The notes under the pieces were generated by a model. It was not told the origin of the DNA. It ran no database searches and saw only the letters and a list, made by a program, of their open reading frames with translations. Positions 47,098 to 58,551 of a stretch of 64,000 nucleotides of DNA are shown here, one piece after another; the first letter of the stretch is position 1; the number at the start of each line of letters is the position of its first letter. The position numbers and the translations under genes are program-made. The stretch comes from Verrucomicrobiales bacterium (GTDB lineage Bacteria > Verrucomicrobiota > Verrucomicrobiia > Verrucomicrobiales > DEV007): assembly GCA_002698785.1 (NCBI GenBank), contig PAAG01000016.1, forward strand, positions 62,001 to 126,000. Direction: 5' to 3'.

Positions 47098-50000
47098 CTA
47101 TGGATCCTTCGAAGTCGCAATCGGCAACCTCGATATCGTACTCGGTTTCACCGTAGTCGGGTGTTGAATCCCACCAGTAAGTTCCTTCACCCTGTCACTG
47201 ATAAAAAAATCAAGCTCCCTGAGGTGAATTATCCCATCCGCATTCACATCGGCTTTTCCTCGGAGCCCTTCCAGCAACCCCAACGTGAAGGCACCATGCC
47301 CCCAGTCCGCATGCTCGACACTGGACTCGTCTCCTGTTGAGGCAGCCATGATAACAACGCCGTTCTCTTCACTGGTCAATTCACGAATCGCTTCGCTCGG
47401 ATCGAAAGCTGACTTCAGGGCACCCACGCTGCGACGTTTCAACCCTGCCGTATCAACAAGAGAAAAAAGATCTTCCCCCAGCTGTCCCGAATGGCAGGTG
47501 TCCAGGAACATCAGCACACGACTGGGGAGATTACCCAGAATATCGGCAAAGTCGTCCCACGCCACCCCAGTGCTACGCAACCGATCCGGATTTCCGTCGT
47601 GCGGCAACAGATAGTAATTTCCCCTCTCGTCGTTCACACCGTGCGCAGCGAGAAAGATCATGACGACATCTTTCTGGGTAGCATTTTCCTCCAACCACTC
47701 CAGTCCCTCTTGAACGGCATCTTCTGTCGCTTCCTCGTCTTTTAAGAGTTTCACTTCAACCTTTTTGAAGAGCCCCTTCCGTTGCCTTCCGAAAAACTCG
47801 GCGATCGCATCAGCGTCTGCACCACAGAAATCCAATCCAGGTATGCTTGCGTCCTCATATCTACTGATGCCCACGGAAAGAACGTAAAGATTCGGACGCA
47901 AGAGGTCATCGAGATTGTCCTTCTCAATATCTGGCATTGTAGGAAGAGTGGCAACTGCTCCACGGGATACACCACGGATTATGCGTTCCTCACTGGTATG
48001 GCCGGAGTTTTCATTCCTCGCGAAAATCGACAGGCGGTTTTCTCCGGGGAGAAGTTTTACCGATGTCTCGAAGGTCAGTTCGTTGCCAGATACACTGTAG
48101 TCGGTCTCGACTGCTTTTCCGTTCAGGAGGAGTTTGATCTCTTCGAGTTCAGTCCCCGCGGAAGTGATAGTCGCCTTTACATCCACACTCTCCGATTCGG
48201 CGGCCTCTGTCTCGAAGGCTGGCGAGACCCACTGCACTTTCGGAGGTAGGAGCGATGAAATACTTATCTTTTCAATCTCTGCTTCTAGAAACGCTTGCCT
48301 GGCGTTGCCCAATTGGACTGTGGACTTCACCAACTCGGGAAGGTGATATTTTTTTCGAAACACGTAGCTAGGATAAAAATCGGCGAGGTCCTGGAACCCG
48401 TGATTGATGTGCCATCCGATATATTTCTCTCCCCCGGGAGAAGAATGATAGAAGCCATCAGCCCTCCAGCATACCCACTCATTGTCTTCATCGACAAACA
48501 AAGACGCCAGCGGATATACCGTAGTATTCGGATTCATGTATTTAGCGACAGTAAGGTCGAAAAACAATTCTTCTCCCTCTCTTTCAATCCGGTATTTCAC
48601 TTCGTCGCCAATGTCTTTCGTGGCTGTGTAGGAAACGGCATCTTTAAGCGACTCGACTACAACGTCGTCGATCTGCAGAACTCGATCATTTACCAAGAGC
48701 CCGGCCTTGTCGGCGGGGAAGCCCTTGAAGATTCCCCGGATGTATACGCCGTCTCCCAACTCGCCAAGATTTACCCCCACTACAGGCATCGGCTCGGGCT
48801 CCGGATTGGCCCGCCAGATCTTAACGGTTCGATCGTCCCCGCCCGATACAAGATACTTTCCATCAGGTGAGACCGAGACGCCTCGGATTTCCCCCTTGTG
48901 TCCAATATACTCCCTGATCACCTGTAAATCTCCATCCTTCTTCCCGTGTTGAAGCAAGCTAAATAGGGAAGAAACGAATACTCGCTCTGTTCCTTCGCCG
49001 AAAGTCCAGTCCGTGATCATTCCGTCCTCACTCATCACGTACTCGATCTTGCCCAGCGAGTCGACATCGAGAGTCACCTCGTCGATGTAGTCGATCTTCT
49101 TTCCATTCCTCTCGTACACCTCCCATTGAAAATTTCCATCGTCTTTGGACGGATCGTAGTCACGCAAAGTCAGCGTGGAGAAATCGAATACCTTGCTCGG
49201 AGTACGGTCTTCGTGTTCAGGCCCGAAGGCCACAATTGGCTCGTTCGATAAGGCAATCGCCACGTTCTCAACCCTGAATCCCTGACCACTTGAATCGAAT
49301 AGGGCAGTCCCGGCATCCTTGCCATCTTTGGAAACAGCCAGCCAAGCTGAAACATTCCTAGCGGTGCCACCGCAAGTGACAACATATTCTCCGGAGCGAT
49401 GCCAGTCTGCCGCGAGAACCGGCGATCCCTGATCTTGATACGAGAGGATTTTTTCACCACTTGCAAAATCGAGAATAAAACTCCCTTCCTCCCCATTCGC
49501 GGTGCAGAGGATTCTAGTTCCATCGGGAGAAAATCGGGAAACTAGCGCCTCTTTGTCGTCTTTTGTCGTGGCAAGAACTTTTTCCAGCTCCCCGCTCTCT
49601 CCATTCCACAATAGAAATTTTCCGTCGAATCCGGCAGAAACAATCCACTTCCCTTCTGGAGAGTAATCGCACATACGAACCATACCGGAGTGCTCTTTCA
49701 TAACCCGCTTCAGTTGAAAGGGCGAATCGAGGTCCGGACGAACCCAGAGAATCAGCAACCCGTCGAGCGAATTAGAGACGAGGCGAAGCCCGTCGGGAGA
49801 GAAATTGACACCATAGACCGCGTCGGTATGCCCCTCAAGAATCTGCGCTTCTTTTCGGTCGGTGAAGTCGATCTTGCCTCCTGATTCCAGATCACTCAGC
49901 TCGCTGACATCCCATAACCTCACGGTTCCGTGATGCTCTGCAACAGCGAGCACTTTTCCATCAGGGGAAAAATCCATCCCTACAATCGTGACTACATCCT

Positions 50001-50445
50001 TAAGATATGGCACCCCAACGAGTTTCATCCGCTTGTAGTCAACCAGCAGAACCATTTCACCTTCCCCTGTCCCGGTTTCCCTCCCTGCCATAGCCAGCCA
50101 ACGCCCGTCGCTCGAAATCGCAACGGCGTTGAGGGCACCTGTTTTCCCTCCTCCTATCGGAATCCGAATCGAACGCTTTAGCTCTCCCGTCTTTGCATCC
50201 CAGACCCGTGGTATCTTGTCGACCCCGACAGTAATGATTTCACTCCCATCGGGTGTTACAACCATATCGTAAATGGTTCCTACGGGTCCTTGGGGATCGA
50301 CAACGAGTTGTGCAGATTCCTGAGCAGATGCCAGGCTGGCCGCGACAACCATCGTTGCAATGACAGCGCAGCATCGCCGAGCGAACGTTCTCACGCTACT
50401 GTAGATTCCGGTTTGGATGAATTGCTTTGCGGTGGCCCTCCTCAT
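47098..50445 (-). CDS. WD40-PDZ-caspase (orthocaspase-like) exported protein
   Basis: A 1115-residue protein. I chose the ATG at 50445 with AAGGAG about 10 bases upstream; the frame runs on to 50571. Residues about 1-44 look like a signal or anchor ('CCAVIATMVVAASLASA'). A beta-propeller of WD40 repeats follows (about 45-540, e.g. 'GHTDAVYGVNFSPDGLRLVS', 'GHKGEIRGVSVSPDGKYLVSGGDDRTVKIW'; read in parts), then a PDZ-like domain (about 555-640, 'GFPADKAGLLVNDRVLQIDD'). After a linker comes a caspase/peptidase C14 domain (about 850-1050) with the catalytic His in 'FLAAHGVND' and Cys in 'LDTCHSGQ'. It probably cleaves after basic residues, as bacterial caspase homologues do. Confidence 0.9.
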   Translation of the reverse strand: MRRATAKQFIQTGIYSSVRTFARRCCAVIATMVVAASLASAQESAQLVVDPQGPVGTIYDMVVTPDGSEIITVGVDKIPRVWDAKTGELKRSIRIPIGGGKTGALNAVAISSDGRWLAMAGRETGTGEGEMVLLVDYKRMKLVGVPYLKDVVTIVGMDFSPDGKVLAVAEHHGTVRLWDVSELSDLESGGKIDFTDRKEAQILEGHTDAVYGVNFSPDGLRLVSNSLDGLLILWVRPDLDSPFQLKRVMKEHSGMVRMCDYSPEGKWIVSAGFDGKFLLWNGESGELEKVLATTKDDKEALVSRFSPDGTRILCTANGEEGSFILDFASGEKILSYQDQGSPVLAADWHRSGEYVVTCGGTARNVSAWLAVSKDGKDAGTALFDSSGQGFRVENVAIALSNEPIVAFGPEHEDRTPSKVFDFSTLTLRDYDPSKDDGNFQWEVYERNGKKIDYIDEVTLDVDSLGKIEYVMSEDGMITDWTFGEGTERVFVSSLFSLLQHGKKDGDLQVIREYIGHKGEIRGVSVSPDGKYLVSGGDDRTVKIWRANPEPEPMPVVGVNLGELGDGVYIRGIFKGFPADKAGLLVNDRVLQIDDVVVESLKDAVSYTATKDIGDEVKYRIEREGEELFFDLTVAKYMNPNTTVYPLASLFVDEDNEWVCWRADGFYHSSPGGEKYIGWHINHGFQDLADFYPSYVFRKKYHLPELVKSTVQLGNARQAFLEAEIEKISISSLLPPKVQWVSPAFETEAAESESVDVKATITSAGTELEEIKLLLNGKAVETDYSVSGNELTFETSVKLLPGENRLSIFARNENSGHTSEERIIRGVSRGAVATLPTMPDIEKDNLDDLLRPNLYVLSVGISRYEDASIPGLDFCGADADAIAEFFGRQRKGLFKKVEVKLLKDEEATEDAVQEGLEWLEENATQKDVVMIFLAAHGVNDERGNYYLLPHDGNPDRLRSTGVAWDDFADILGNLPSRVLMFLDTCHSGQLGEDLFSLVDTAGLKRRSVGALKSAFDPSEAIRELTSEENGVVIMAASTGDESSVEHADWGHGAFTLGLLEGLRGKADVNADGIIHLRELDFFISDRVKELTGGIQHPTTVKPSTISRLPIATSKDP

Positions 50446-50586
50446 CGTCAAATTCTCCTTCGTTGCTAAAGTGGAATACATTGGCACATATGAAAAGTGC
50501 CTTTTCCCGAGAACTTTCACTACCAAAGAACGACCGACCGGTGGCTGGCATCGCCCGGTCGGATCAGACAAGGTAGTGGCCTCTAT

Positions 50587-52038
50587 TTACGCAATGATGA
50601 TTCTGCGCACTCGCCGCTTTAGTTTTCGAACTTTCTTATTAAGTCTCTTGGCTCTCGCAGACTTTTTCTTTCGTTTGGCCTGCTTGATCCTTTTCTTCAA
50701 TTTCTTGATTTTCCGGCTCAGCTGAATCACCGCCCCCTGATCATATGGCACTCCCATTCCGAAGCTACCCGGATCATAGAAAACATCGTAGACCATATTG
50801 GTGTCGGTCTCGACCAGATCGTCCGCTTCGGAGGAAAATGCGACGGTGCCATCATTTCCCACGACAGGTTCCTCCGGCTCGTAAATCGATGTTGTTTCAC
50901 CTCCACCGAATTTTTCCGAGACAATGGTGGTTTCATTAGTCACTCGATTGTGCACATAAATTTCCCCGAGTGAAAATCCGTTGACCAAATTGCTGGAATC
51001 CGAGAAAAAAGCGACATACTTCCCACTTGGAGACATGGAAGGGGAATAACAACTTCCGTTGGCTTCTCCTCCACCAGTCGGGACCGATACCCTTTCGGTT
51101 GTCATTGCATTAATGTCTCTCACAAATATGTCACCCCGGACATTCGTATCGGCAGCACCGATAAGGTTATCGGCGTAAGAATTAAATGCGACCAGCTTAC
51201 CGTCACTGGAAATGGTGGGTGTGGTTGAGTCGTTATTCCCTTCAGTATTTACACCGCCAACAGAGACACGAATTGTATCGTTGAGAATGCGATCCCTGAC
51301 AAATACGTCTCGATCGCCGTTGAAGTCGTCGTCAACCAGATTTGTGGCTTCCGACTCAAAGGCCACATAAGAGCCATCGTAAGAAACACAGGGATCATAT
51401 GAATGATCGTCCGACTCCAACTCTGCGTGAGAGATGGAGATGCGCTCTGTCGTACCAGCCATGACGTCGCGCAGAAATATATCGGTTTTGCCATTCGTAT
51501 CGCCATCCACCAGATTGCTCGAAAATGATCGGAATGCGACGAACATTCCATTACCCGAAATCGCAGTATCGGTTGCGCTACTAGCCTGCCCCCCAGTCGT
51601 GGTAACCGAAATAAACTCTGTCGTTCCAGCGAGACGGTTCCGCAAATAGATACCACTCGTTCGACCTGCAACAAGATTGGTAGAACCCGAAGCGAAAACC
51701 ACATAGTTTCCGTCGTCCGAGACAGCAGGGCGATCGCTCGTCCCGTTTCCTTTCATCTCATCTGAGTTCACTGAAATCAGCTCCAGCTCACCCGTTTGCC
51801 TGTCGAGCAAATAAACATCATCATTTGTATCCGAGTCCTCAGGCAAAAGATTCGTCGCAGAAGAATCGAAAACAATGAACCGTCCATCAGCAGAGATATC
51901 CACGTGAAGTGCTTCATCATTTGCCTCGACACCGCCGGGGCCCAAATTCGCTCTTTCCAAGGCATGATTAGTCGTGGAAAAGAGCGTGATCAGCAGACCG
52001 AGAAAGATCTGCGCAAGAATTGTCCTTACTGAATTCAT
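50587..52038 (-). CDS. PD40/TolB-like beta-propeller protein with a strongly basic C-terminal tail
   Basis: An exported protein: signal segment at about residues 1-27, then six or more repeats of about 50-55 residues with the pattern 'S-DG-yVaF-SsatNLv-gDtNg-DvFvrD', as in TolB-type propellers. The last about 45 residues are almost only Lys, Arg, Ala and Leu ('KKLKKRIKQAKRKKKSARAK' and onward), predicted as a long basic helix. Such a tail could bind nucleic acid, lipopolysaccharide or acidic polymers; this is inference. It lies 141 bases downstream of the start of the caspase gene on the same strand, so they might be co-expressed. Confidence 0.82.
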   Translation of the reverse strand: MNSVRTILAQIFLGLLITLFSTTNHALERANLGPGGVEANDEALHVDISADGRFIVFDSSATNLLPEDSDTNDDVYLLDRQTGELELISVNSDEMKGNGTSDRPAVSDDGNYVVFASGSTNLVAGRTSGIYLRNRLAGTTEFISVTTTGGQASSATDTAISGNGMFVAFRSFSSNLVDGDTNGKTDIFLRDVMAGTTERISISHAELESDDHSYDPCVSYDGSYVAFESEATNLVDDDFNGDRDVFVRDRILNDTIRVSVGGVNTEGNNDSTTPTISSDGKLVAFNSYADNLIGAADTNVRGDIFVRDINAMTTERVSVPTGGGEANGSCYSPSMSPSGKYVAFFSDSSNLVNGFSLGEIYVHNRVTNETTIVSEKFGGGETTSIYEPEEPVVGNDGTVAFSSEADDLVETDTNMVYDVFYDPGSFGMGVPYDQGAVIQLSRKIKKLKKRIKQAKRKKKSARAKRLNKKVRKLKRRVRRIIIA

Positions 52039-52233
52039 ATTATTTCTACAAGCAGTTTGATTCTATACATAAGGGAATCCAGTAGCTCCAATGTATCAAT
52101 TCCGACAGAATGCAAAGTAACAAGTCCCTCAACACATCACAGTCCAAATATCCATAGAAACAGGATCACCTTCAATTCATCGGTAGAATCGAACCCGCCA
52201 CCTGCCTGATTGAACTTTCTTCAGATAGCCCTG

Positions 52234-53094
52234 CTACCGCATATCGATGTATGACTGATCATTTAGCGTTCGATATACCCCCTCGATATTTGAGGGAAGC
52301 CACTGCTCGTAATTTTTCAGATCCGAGAAATCATCAAGCCGGATCTCTTTCTTCAATTCATCCAGCGATTTACCATCCAGCATTCCCTGAAGCACAGCGT
52401 CATACAGTGCTTCGAGATACGTGAGATACCTTTCCACATCGTCCTTGGTTCCCTCAGCAGCGTGCCCGCCGATCAACAGATCGAAATTCATTTCGAGCAC
52501 CTCGCGAGTCGAGTCGATCATTCCCTGGATATCATACCCCTTGAGATCTTTATAAGGCATCCGATCCAACACAATCCAGTCGACAACGAAAAGAACGTTC
52601 AGAGGATCGAACTTCATACTCACCGATCCCCTGCCATTGTTCGTACCATGATAGGTCAGGCGCACTTCCTGCCCTCCCAGAAAAATGTTCATTTCCTCGT
52701 CGAAAACGAGATCCGGGATTTTCGTGTTCGCCTTCGTCCGCACCAGATTTTCGCGCGCCAGTCGATGAGAGATGAAAACCACACCCTCATCCGCAAAAAC
52801 ATTTCCGCCATAGACGTGGTCGATATGGTTGTGACTGTAGACCACATAGCGAATCGGCACATCAAACCGCTTTCCTAACTCACCCTTCAACCAAGTCGCT
52901 GCCTCTTCACTGATCGGATCGGTGAGCAAAATGCCCTCTTCCGTCACGAGAAACACCGATCGGTAATGTCCCGCCGTAAACCGATACAGATCTCCCTTCA
53001 TCTGTTCGATGGAAAATTCAGACGCCTCTTCCGCCCTCAGGGGCACGAAGGCGAAAAAAAATGCAAACAGGAACAGGAATAACCGAATCATCAT
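52234..53094 (-). CDS. Metallo-beta-lactamase-fold hydrolase, exported
   Basis: I chose the ATG at 53094 (a second follows at 53091) directly before the signal peptide 'IRLFLFLFAFFFAFVPLRA'; the frame to 53193 is longer than needed. The metal-binding motif HxHxDH is intact in 'YSHNHIDHVYGG', and 'YHGTNNGRGS' and 'LLIGGHAAEGTKDD' supply further ligand histidines. It is a zinc hydrolase of unknown substrate, acting outside the cytoplasm. At about 287 residues it has the usual size. Confidence 0.88.
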   Translation of the reverse strand: MMIRLFLFLFAFFFAFVPLRAEEASEFSIEQMKGDLYRFTAGHYRSVFLVTEEGILLTDPISEEAATWLKGELGKRFDVPIRYVVYSHNHIDHVYGGNVFADEGVVFISHRLARENLVRTKANTKIPDLVFDEEMNIFLGGQEVRLTYHGTNNGRGSVSMKFDPLNVLFVVDWIVLDRMPYKDLKGYDIQGMIDSTREVLEMNFDLLIGGHAAEGTKDDVERYLTYLEALYDAVLQGMLDGKSLDELKKEIRLDDFSDLKNYEQWLPSNIEGVYRTLNDQSYIDMR

Positions 53095-53152
53095 GAGTGA
53101 CGTTACGCCTCCCATCTCGGAGCGCGATGCAACGCCAACTGCACGGCGATAC

Positions 53153-53186
53153 AAAAAAACCGCCCACCCCTTTCGGGATGGACGGT
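53153..53186 (-). terminator. Rho-independent terminator after groEL
   Basis: On the minus strand a 12-bp stem (ACCGTCCATCCC / GGGGTGGGCGGT, with some G-T pairs) with a GAAA tetraloop is followed by seven T. It lies about 60 bases after the groEL stop and ends the chaperone transcript. Confidence 0.9.
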
Positions 53187-53244
53187 CTTTCAAAAGTCGT
53201 TTCCGGAACGATCGCTCGCTCCGGAATCGTGTAGGAGCAGATGA

Positions 53245-54894
<1,650 letters not shown>

Positions 54895-54929
54895 TTAGTA
54901 AATCAATTCAAGGATTGCGTTCCTGGAAA

Positions 54930-55223
54930 TCAGGAAAGAATTCCGAGGATGTCGCTTTCGTTCACGAGTACACACTCTGCACCGTCGATTTTTACTTCAG
55001 TGCCGCCGTACTTGGAGATGAGGACTTTGTCGCCCACCTTTACGGAGAACTCGACGATTTCGCCGTCGTCGTTCTTGCCGTTTCCGAGTGCGATTACTTC
55101 TGCCTCCTGGGGCTTCTCTTTTGCAGTGTCGGGAAGGAAGATACCGCCTTCGGACTTCTGCTCTTCAGGCTCGATGCGCTTTACCAGCACGCGAGTTCCA
55201 AGAGGTGTGATATTGGTAGCCAT
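54930..55223 (-). CDS. groES: Co-chaperonin GroES (Cpn10)
   Basis: Ten-kDa lid of the GroEL chamber. Typical segments are '[16 protein letters not shown]', the mobile-loop '[16 protein letters not shown]' and '[19 protein letters not shown]'. At 97 residues it has the normal length. It is the first gene of groES-groEL. Between it and dnaK are the dnaK terminator and a GC-rich palindrome. Confidence 0.98.
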   Translation of the reverse strand: MATNITPLGTRVLVKRIEPEEQKSEGGIFLPDTAKEKPQEAEVIALGNGKNDDGEIVEFSVKVGDKVLISKYGGTEVKIDGAECVLVNESDILGILS

Positions 55224-55305
55224 GTGGTTATATCAGGTTTGTTTTTTTGGTTTGTTATTAGGTTGAAATTCCGCAGTTCGATTGGCACGCCTCTGTCGAG
55301 ATCAT

Positions 55306-55333
55306 CCGCTCCAGGAGCGGGCCTACGACCCGC
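55306..55333 (-). repeat. REP-like palindrome downstream of dnaK
   Basis: Read on the minus strand, GTAG (55326-55323) is followed within two bases by a perfect palindrome CCGCTCC-T-GGAGCGG (55320-55306). A second inverted pair, GCGGG and CCCGC (55317-55321 and 55329-55333), overlaps. GTAG followed by a palindrome is the layout of REP elements mobilised by RAYT transposases. It is a single copy here, so the call is tentative. Confidence 0.4.
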
Positions 55334-55335
55334 GG

Positions 55336-55372
55336 AAAAACAAGTCCCGAACCTCCATTGGAGGCCCGGGAC
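55336..55372 (-). terminator. Rho-independent terminator after dnaK
   Basis: On the minus strand, GTCCCG-GG-CCTCC pairs with GGAGG-TT-CGGGAC around a short loop, and is followed within a few bases by five T (55340-55336). It lies 15 bases after the dnaK stop. Confidence 0.85.
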
Positions 55373-55386
55373 AAAGGGTTCATAAA

Positions 55387-57336
55387 TTAGGATTTTTCTT
55401 CGCCTACTTCTTCGAATTCTGCGTCGACGACATTGCCCTTGGCCTGCTTAGGCTCGTCGGACTCTTCCGCTTCAGGAGCAGGTCCACCGGCAGCCTGGCT
55501 CATGTCAGGTCCAGCAGCTCCGCCAGCCTGTTGTGCCGCAGCAGCAAGTTCGGAGAACTTCGCTTGGAGAGCGTCAGTCGTGGACTTGATCTTCTCCGTG
55601 TCGTCTTCCTTGAGAGCTTCCTCCACATCGGTGACGGCGCTTTCGATGTCAGACTTCACTTCCGCAGGGAGCTGCTCGCCGAGTTCTTCCATCTGCTTCT
55701 TCACAGTGTAAACCATGTTGTCGGCAGTGTTGCGAACTTCGATCTTCTCGAGACGCTCTTTGTCAGCCTCGGCATACTGCTCGGCTTCCTGCTTGGCCTT
55801 TTCGATCTCTTCATCGCTGAGACCACTGGAGTCCTTGATGACGATCTTCTGTTCCTTACCAGTATCCTTGTCCTTAGCGGAAACATTCAGGATACCGTTA
55901 CGGTCGATGTCGAAAGTCACTTCGATCTGTGGCACGCCGCGAGGAGCTGGATTGATCCCATCGAGACGGAAATTACCGAGCACCTTGTTGTCCGTGACCA
56001 TCTTGCGCTCACCCTGGCAGACCACAATGTCTACCGAAGGCTGATTGTCCGCAGCAGTCGAGAACACCTGAGACTTCTTCGCAGGGATCGTCGTGTTGCG
56101 CTCGATCATTGGAGTCGCGATACCACCCATCGTTTCGATAGAAAGAGAGAGCGGAGTCACGTCAAGGAGCACCACATCACCGAGAGTCGGGTCTTTCGCA
56201 AGAACACCACCCTGGATCGCAGCACCGATCGCAACCACCTCATCCGGGTTCACACCCTTGTGAGGATCCTTACCGGCGAGAGACTTCGCAGTCTCGATCA
56301 CCTTGGGCATACGAGTCATACCACCCACGAGCACGAGCTCGTCGATGTCGCCAGCACTGACGCCAGCTTCCTTGAGACACGCATTAACAGGTCCCTTCGT
56401 GCGCTCGAACAGACTGTCAGTCATCTGCTCCAGCTGAGAACGGCTCAGCGTCTGCTGGATGTGCTTCGGACCAGTCTGGTCAGCCGTGATGAAAGGCAGG
56501 TTGATTTCGTAGGACTGAGAGGATGAAAGAGCGATCTTCGCCTTCTCTGCCTCTTCTTTGATTCGCTGGAGAGCGTCAGGCTGACCACTCAGGTCAATAC
56601 CATTCTCTTCTTTGAACTGCTTCGTGATCGAAGAAATGATCGCATTGTCCCAGTCATCACCACCGAGCTGTGTGTCACCGTCAGTCGCGAGCACTTCGAA
56701 AAAGCCCTCGTCGATTTCGAGCACCGAGATGTCGAACGTACCACCACCGAGGTCATACACCGCGATCTTCTCTTCGCCCTTCTTATCCAGACCGTAAGCG
56801 AGAGCAGCCGCAGTTGGCTCGTTCACGATACGCTTCACGTCCAGACCGGCGATCTCACCAGCTGCCTTCGTGGCATTACGCTGAGAGTCATTAAAGTAAG
56901 CAGGAACGGTGATCACAGCTTCTGTGATCGTCTCGCCCAGCTTTGCTTCAGCGTCAGCCTTCAGCTTACCGAGCACCATGGCTGCGATTTCCTGCGGGCT
57001 GTAAGTTTTCGTTTCGCCGCCGACCTCCACCTCGATGTGGGCGTCGCCATTAGCAGCCTTCACAATCTTATAAGGAGTAGCCTTTTCCTCCTCATTCAGC
57101 TCGTCGAACTTACGTCCGATCAAACGCTTCGCGGAGAAAACCGTGTTCTTCGGGTTCGTGATGGCCTGGCGCTTGGCAGCCTGACCAACAAGGCGCTCGC
57201 CGTCTTTCGAAAAAGCGACGACCGATGGCGTCGTGCGTGCGCCTTCAGCATTTTCCAGGACCTCCGCCTTCCCGCCTTCCATAACGGCCATACAGGAGTT
57301 GGTGGTTCCAAGGTCGATTCCAAGAATTTTACTCAT
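55387..57336 (-). CDS. dnaK: Molecular chaperone DnaK (Hsp70)
   Basis: Hsp70 chaperone. I chose the ATG at 57336 ('[15 protein letters not shown]'), the standard DnaK start, with GGAAAG 6 bases upstream; the frame continues to 57480 without meaning. Family marks are the ATPase signatures 'IDLGTTNS', '[14 protein letters not shown]' and '[12 protein letters not shown]', the linker '[12 protein letters not shown]', the substrate domain, and a C-terminal Gly/Ala/Gln-rich tail ending '[12 protein letters not shown]'. At 650 residues it is full length. There is no grpE, dnaJ or hrcA gene adjacent. A terminator follows the gene, so dnaK has a transcript separate from groESL. Confidence 0.98.
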   Translation of the reverse strand: MSKILGIDLGTTNSCMAVMEGGKAEVLENAEGARTTPSVVAFSKDGERLVGQAAKRQAITNPKNTVFSAKRLIGRKFDELNEEEKATPYKIVKAANGDAHIEVEVGGETKTYSPQEIAAMVLGKLKADAEAKLGETITEAVITVPAYFNDSQRNATKAAGEIAGLDVKRIVNEPTAAALAYGLDKKGEEKIAVYDLGGGTFDISVLEIDEGFFEVLATDGDTQLGGDDWDNAIISSITKQFKEENGIDLSGQPDALQRIKEEAEKAKIALSSSQSYEINLPFITADQTGPKHIQQTLSRSQLEQMTDSLFERTKGPVNACLKEAGVSAGDIDELVLVGGMTRMPKVIETAKSLAGKDPHKGVNPDEVVAIGAAIQGGVLAKDPTLGDVVLLDVTPLSLSIETMGGIATPMIERNTTIPAKKSQVFSTAADNQPSVDIVVCQGERKMVTDNKVLGNFRLDGINPAPRGVPQIEVTFDIDRNGILNVSAKDKDTGKEQKIVIKDSSGLSDEEIEKAKQEAEQYAEADKERLEKIEVRNTADNMVYTVKKQMEELGEQLPAEVKSDIESAVTDVEEALKEDDTEKIKSTTDALQAKFSELAAAAQQAGGAAGPDMSQAAGGPAPEAEESDEPKQAKGNVVDAEFEEVGEEKS

Positions 57337-57669
57337 AGTCTCTTTCCTCTCTGTTTTATAAATCTTTCGTTTGGTTGTTGAACGGGGATTGGGGTTTTTC
57401 CCGCACTGATTTGCCCCACAGAAGTGCAAAGCACATGCCACCCGCCCCAACAAGATCACAAACCCCTCACAGACAGCCACTTACAAAATCTCACCGATAA
57501 TTCCCCACACCCATTTCCCTAAAAATCGCGCCACCCTGACCCACAGTGCGCCCATTTGGCGCGCCATAATGGCACACACCCAATGCTCCCTTCCCCCAAA
57601 AGCAAAGCCCTCAGAGCCTACCAGCACTTTGTGCCTTATCCCTTTGTGCCTTGGTGCCTCTCCTACCTC
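57337..57669. other. dnaK upstream region with dyad and short direct repeats
   Basis: 333 bases without a gene between dnaK and the binding-protein gene. It contains the dnaK ribosome binding site, a dyad around GGCGCGCC (57546-57575: GTG, CCAT, TGGCGCGCCA, ATGG, CAC with small offsets) and two copies of CTTTGTGCCTT (57627-57637 and 57642-57652) followed by GGTGCCT. No CIRCE element and no clear sigma-32-type promoter is visible. Confidence 0.5.
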
Positions 57670-58470
57670 CTAATGAAAAATAAACGGCACCCCTAGCTCC
57701 TCAAACGCCGCCTTCGGCTCCGCCATATACTGATCCGCCAACTCATCGAACCGTCCCTTCTCCCGATACTGCTTCAGAAAATCATTCACTTGCCCCAGCA
57801 GCTCCTCATCCTCCTTACGGATCCCCACCGCCCAGGTCTCCTCCCGGATCGGATTCAAAATCGGCCTCGTCACCTCCTCATGCTTCTTCCAATACTGGTA
57901 GATCGAGATCTGGTCATAAATAAACGCATCCGCCTTTCCCTGCACCACCTCCAGCACACACGACGCCGAATCATCCAGCGTGATCAACTTCGCCTCCGGC
58001 AAATTCGCCCGCGCCCAGATGTGTCCCGTCGTCGCCATCTTCACCGCCAGCGTCGCCGACTTCCCCTTCACATCGTCGATCGACTCGATCGGTGAATCCT
58101 TTGCCACCAGCATGCACAGCCCATTCGTCACATACCCATCAGAGAAGGCGATCGCCCGCGCCCGCTCTTCCGTCTTCGTCATCGAAGAAATAATCGCGTC
58201 GATCTTTCCCGACTGCAGCGCCGGGATGATCCCGTTCCACTCCACATCCCGGATCTCCAACGGACGTCCCAGGTATTCCGCCAGATCCTCCGCCATCCGC
58301 ACACTGATCCCATCCGGCTCATTATCCGGCCCCCGCATCTCGAACGGCGGATACGCCATCTCCATCCCCACCACAAACACCTCAGGACCACCCGACTTCT
58401 TATCCGTGCAAGACGTCGACAGCACCGCACACAGCGTAATCACTAAAGGGGCAACGAAAAGAAAGCGCAT
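57670..58470 (-). CDS. Amino-acid ABC transporter substrate-binding protein (family 3)
   Basis: Periplasmic solute-binding protein for polar amino acids. I chose the ATG at 58470, which begins the signal 'MRFLFVAPLVITLCAVLSTSC'-like region read in parts; the Cys near residue 21 could be lipidated, although the box (S-T-S-C) is not canonical. The family segments are 'GMEMAYPPFEMRGPD', 'DGISVRMAEDLAEYLG', 'EWNGIIPALQSGKIDAIIS' (parts) and 'RARAIAFSDGY'. No permease or ATPase gene is next to it. Codons are strongly C-ending, unlike the chaperone genes before it. Confidence 0.9.
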   Translation of the reverse strand: MRFLFVAPLVITLCAVLSTSCTDKKSGGPEVFVVGMEMAYPPFEMRGPDNEPDGISVRMAEDLAEYLGRPLEIRDVEWNGIIPALQSGKIDAIISSMTKTEERARAIAFSDGYVTNGLCMLVAKDSPIESIDDVKGKSATLAVKMATTGHIWARANLPEAKLITLDDSASCVLEVVQGKADAFIYDQISIYQYWKKHEEVTRPILNPIREETWAVGIRKEDEELLGQVNDFLKQYREKGRFDELADQYMAEPKAAFEELGVPFIFH

Positions 58471-58551
58471 GCCCACACCTTTGCGCCCCACCTACGAAAC
58501 TCAAGACGTTTGACTTCCAACCGCCTTCATCCGACGTTTTTTTCCAATCCC

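Noticed and set aside
55224-55335. CIRCE heat-shock operator before groES
   Set aside because: No TTAGCACTC-N9-GAGTGCTAA or close variant is visible.
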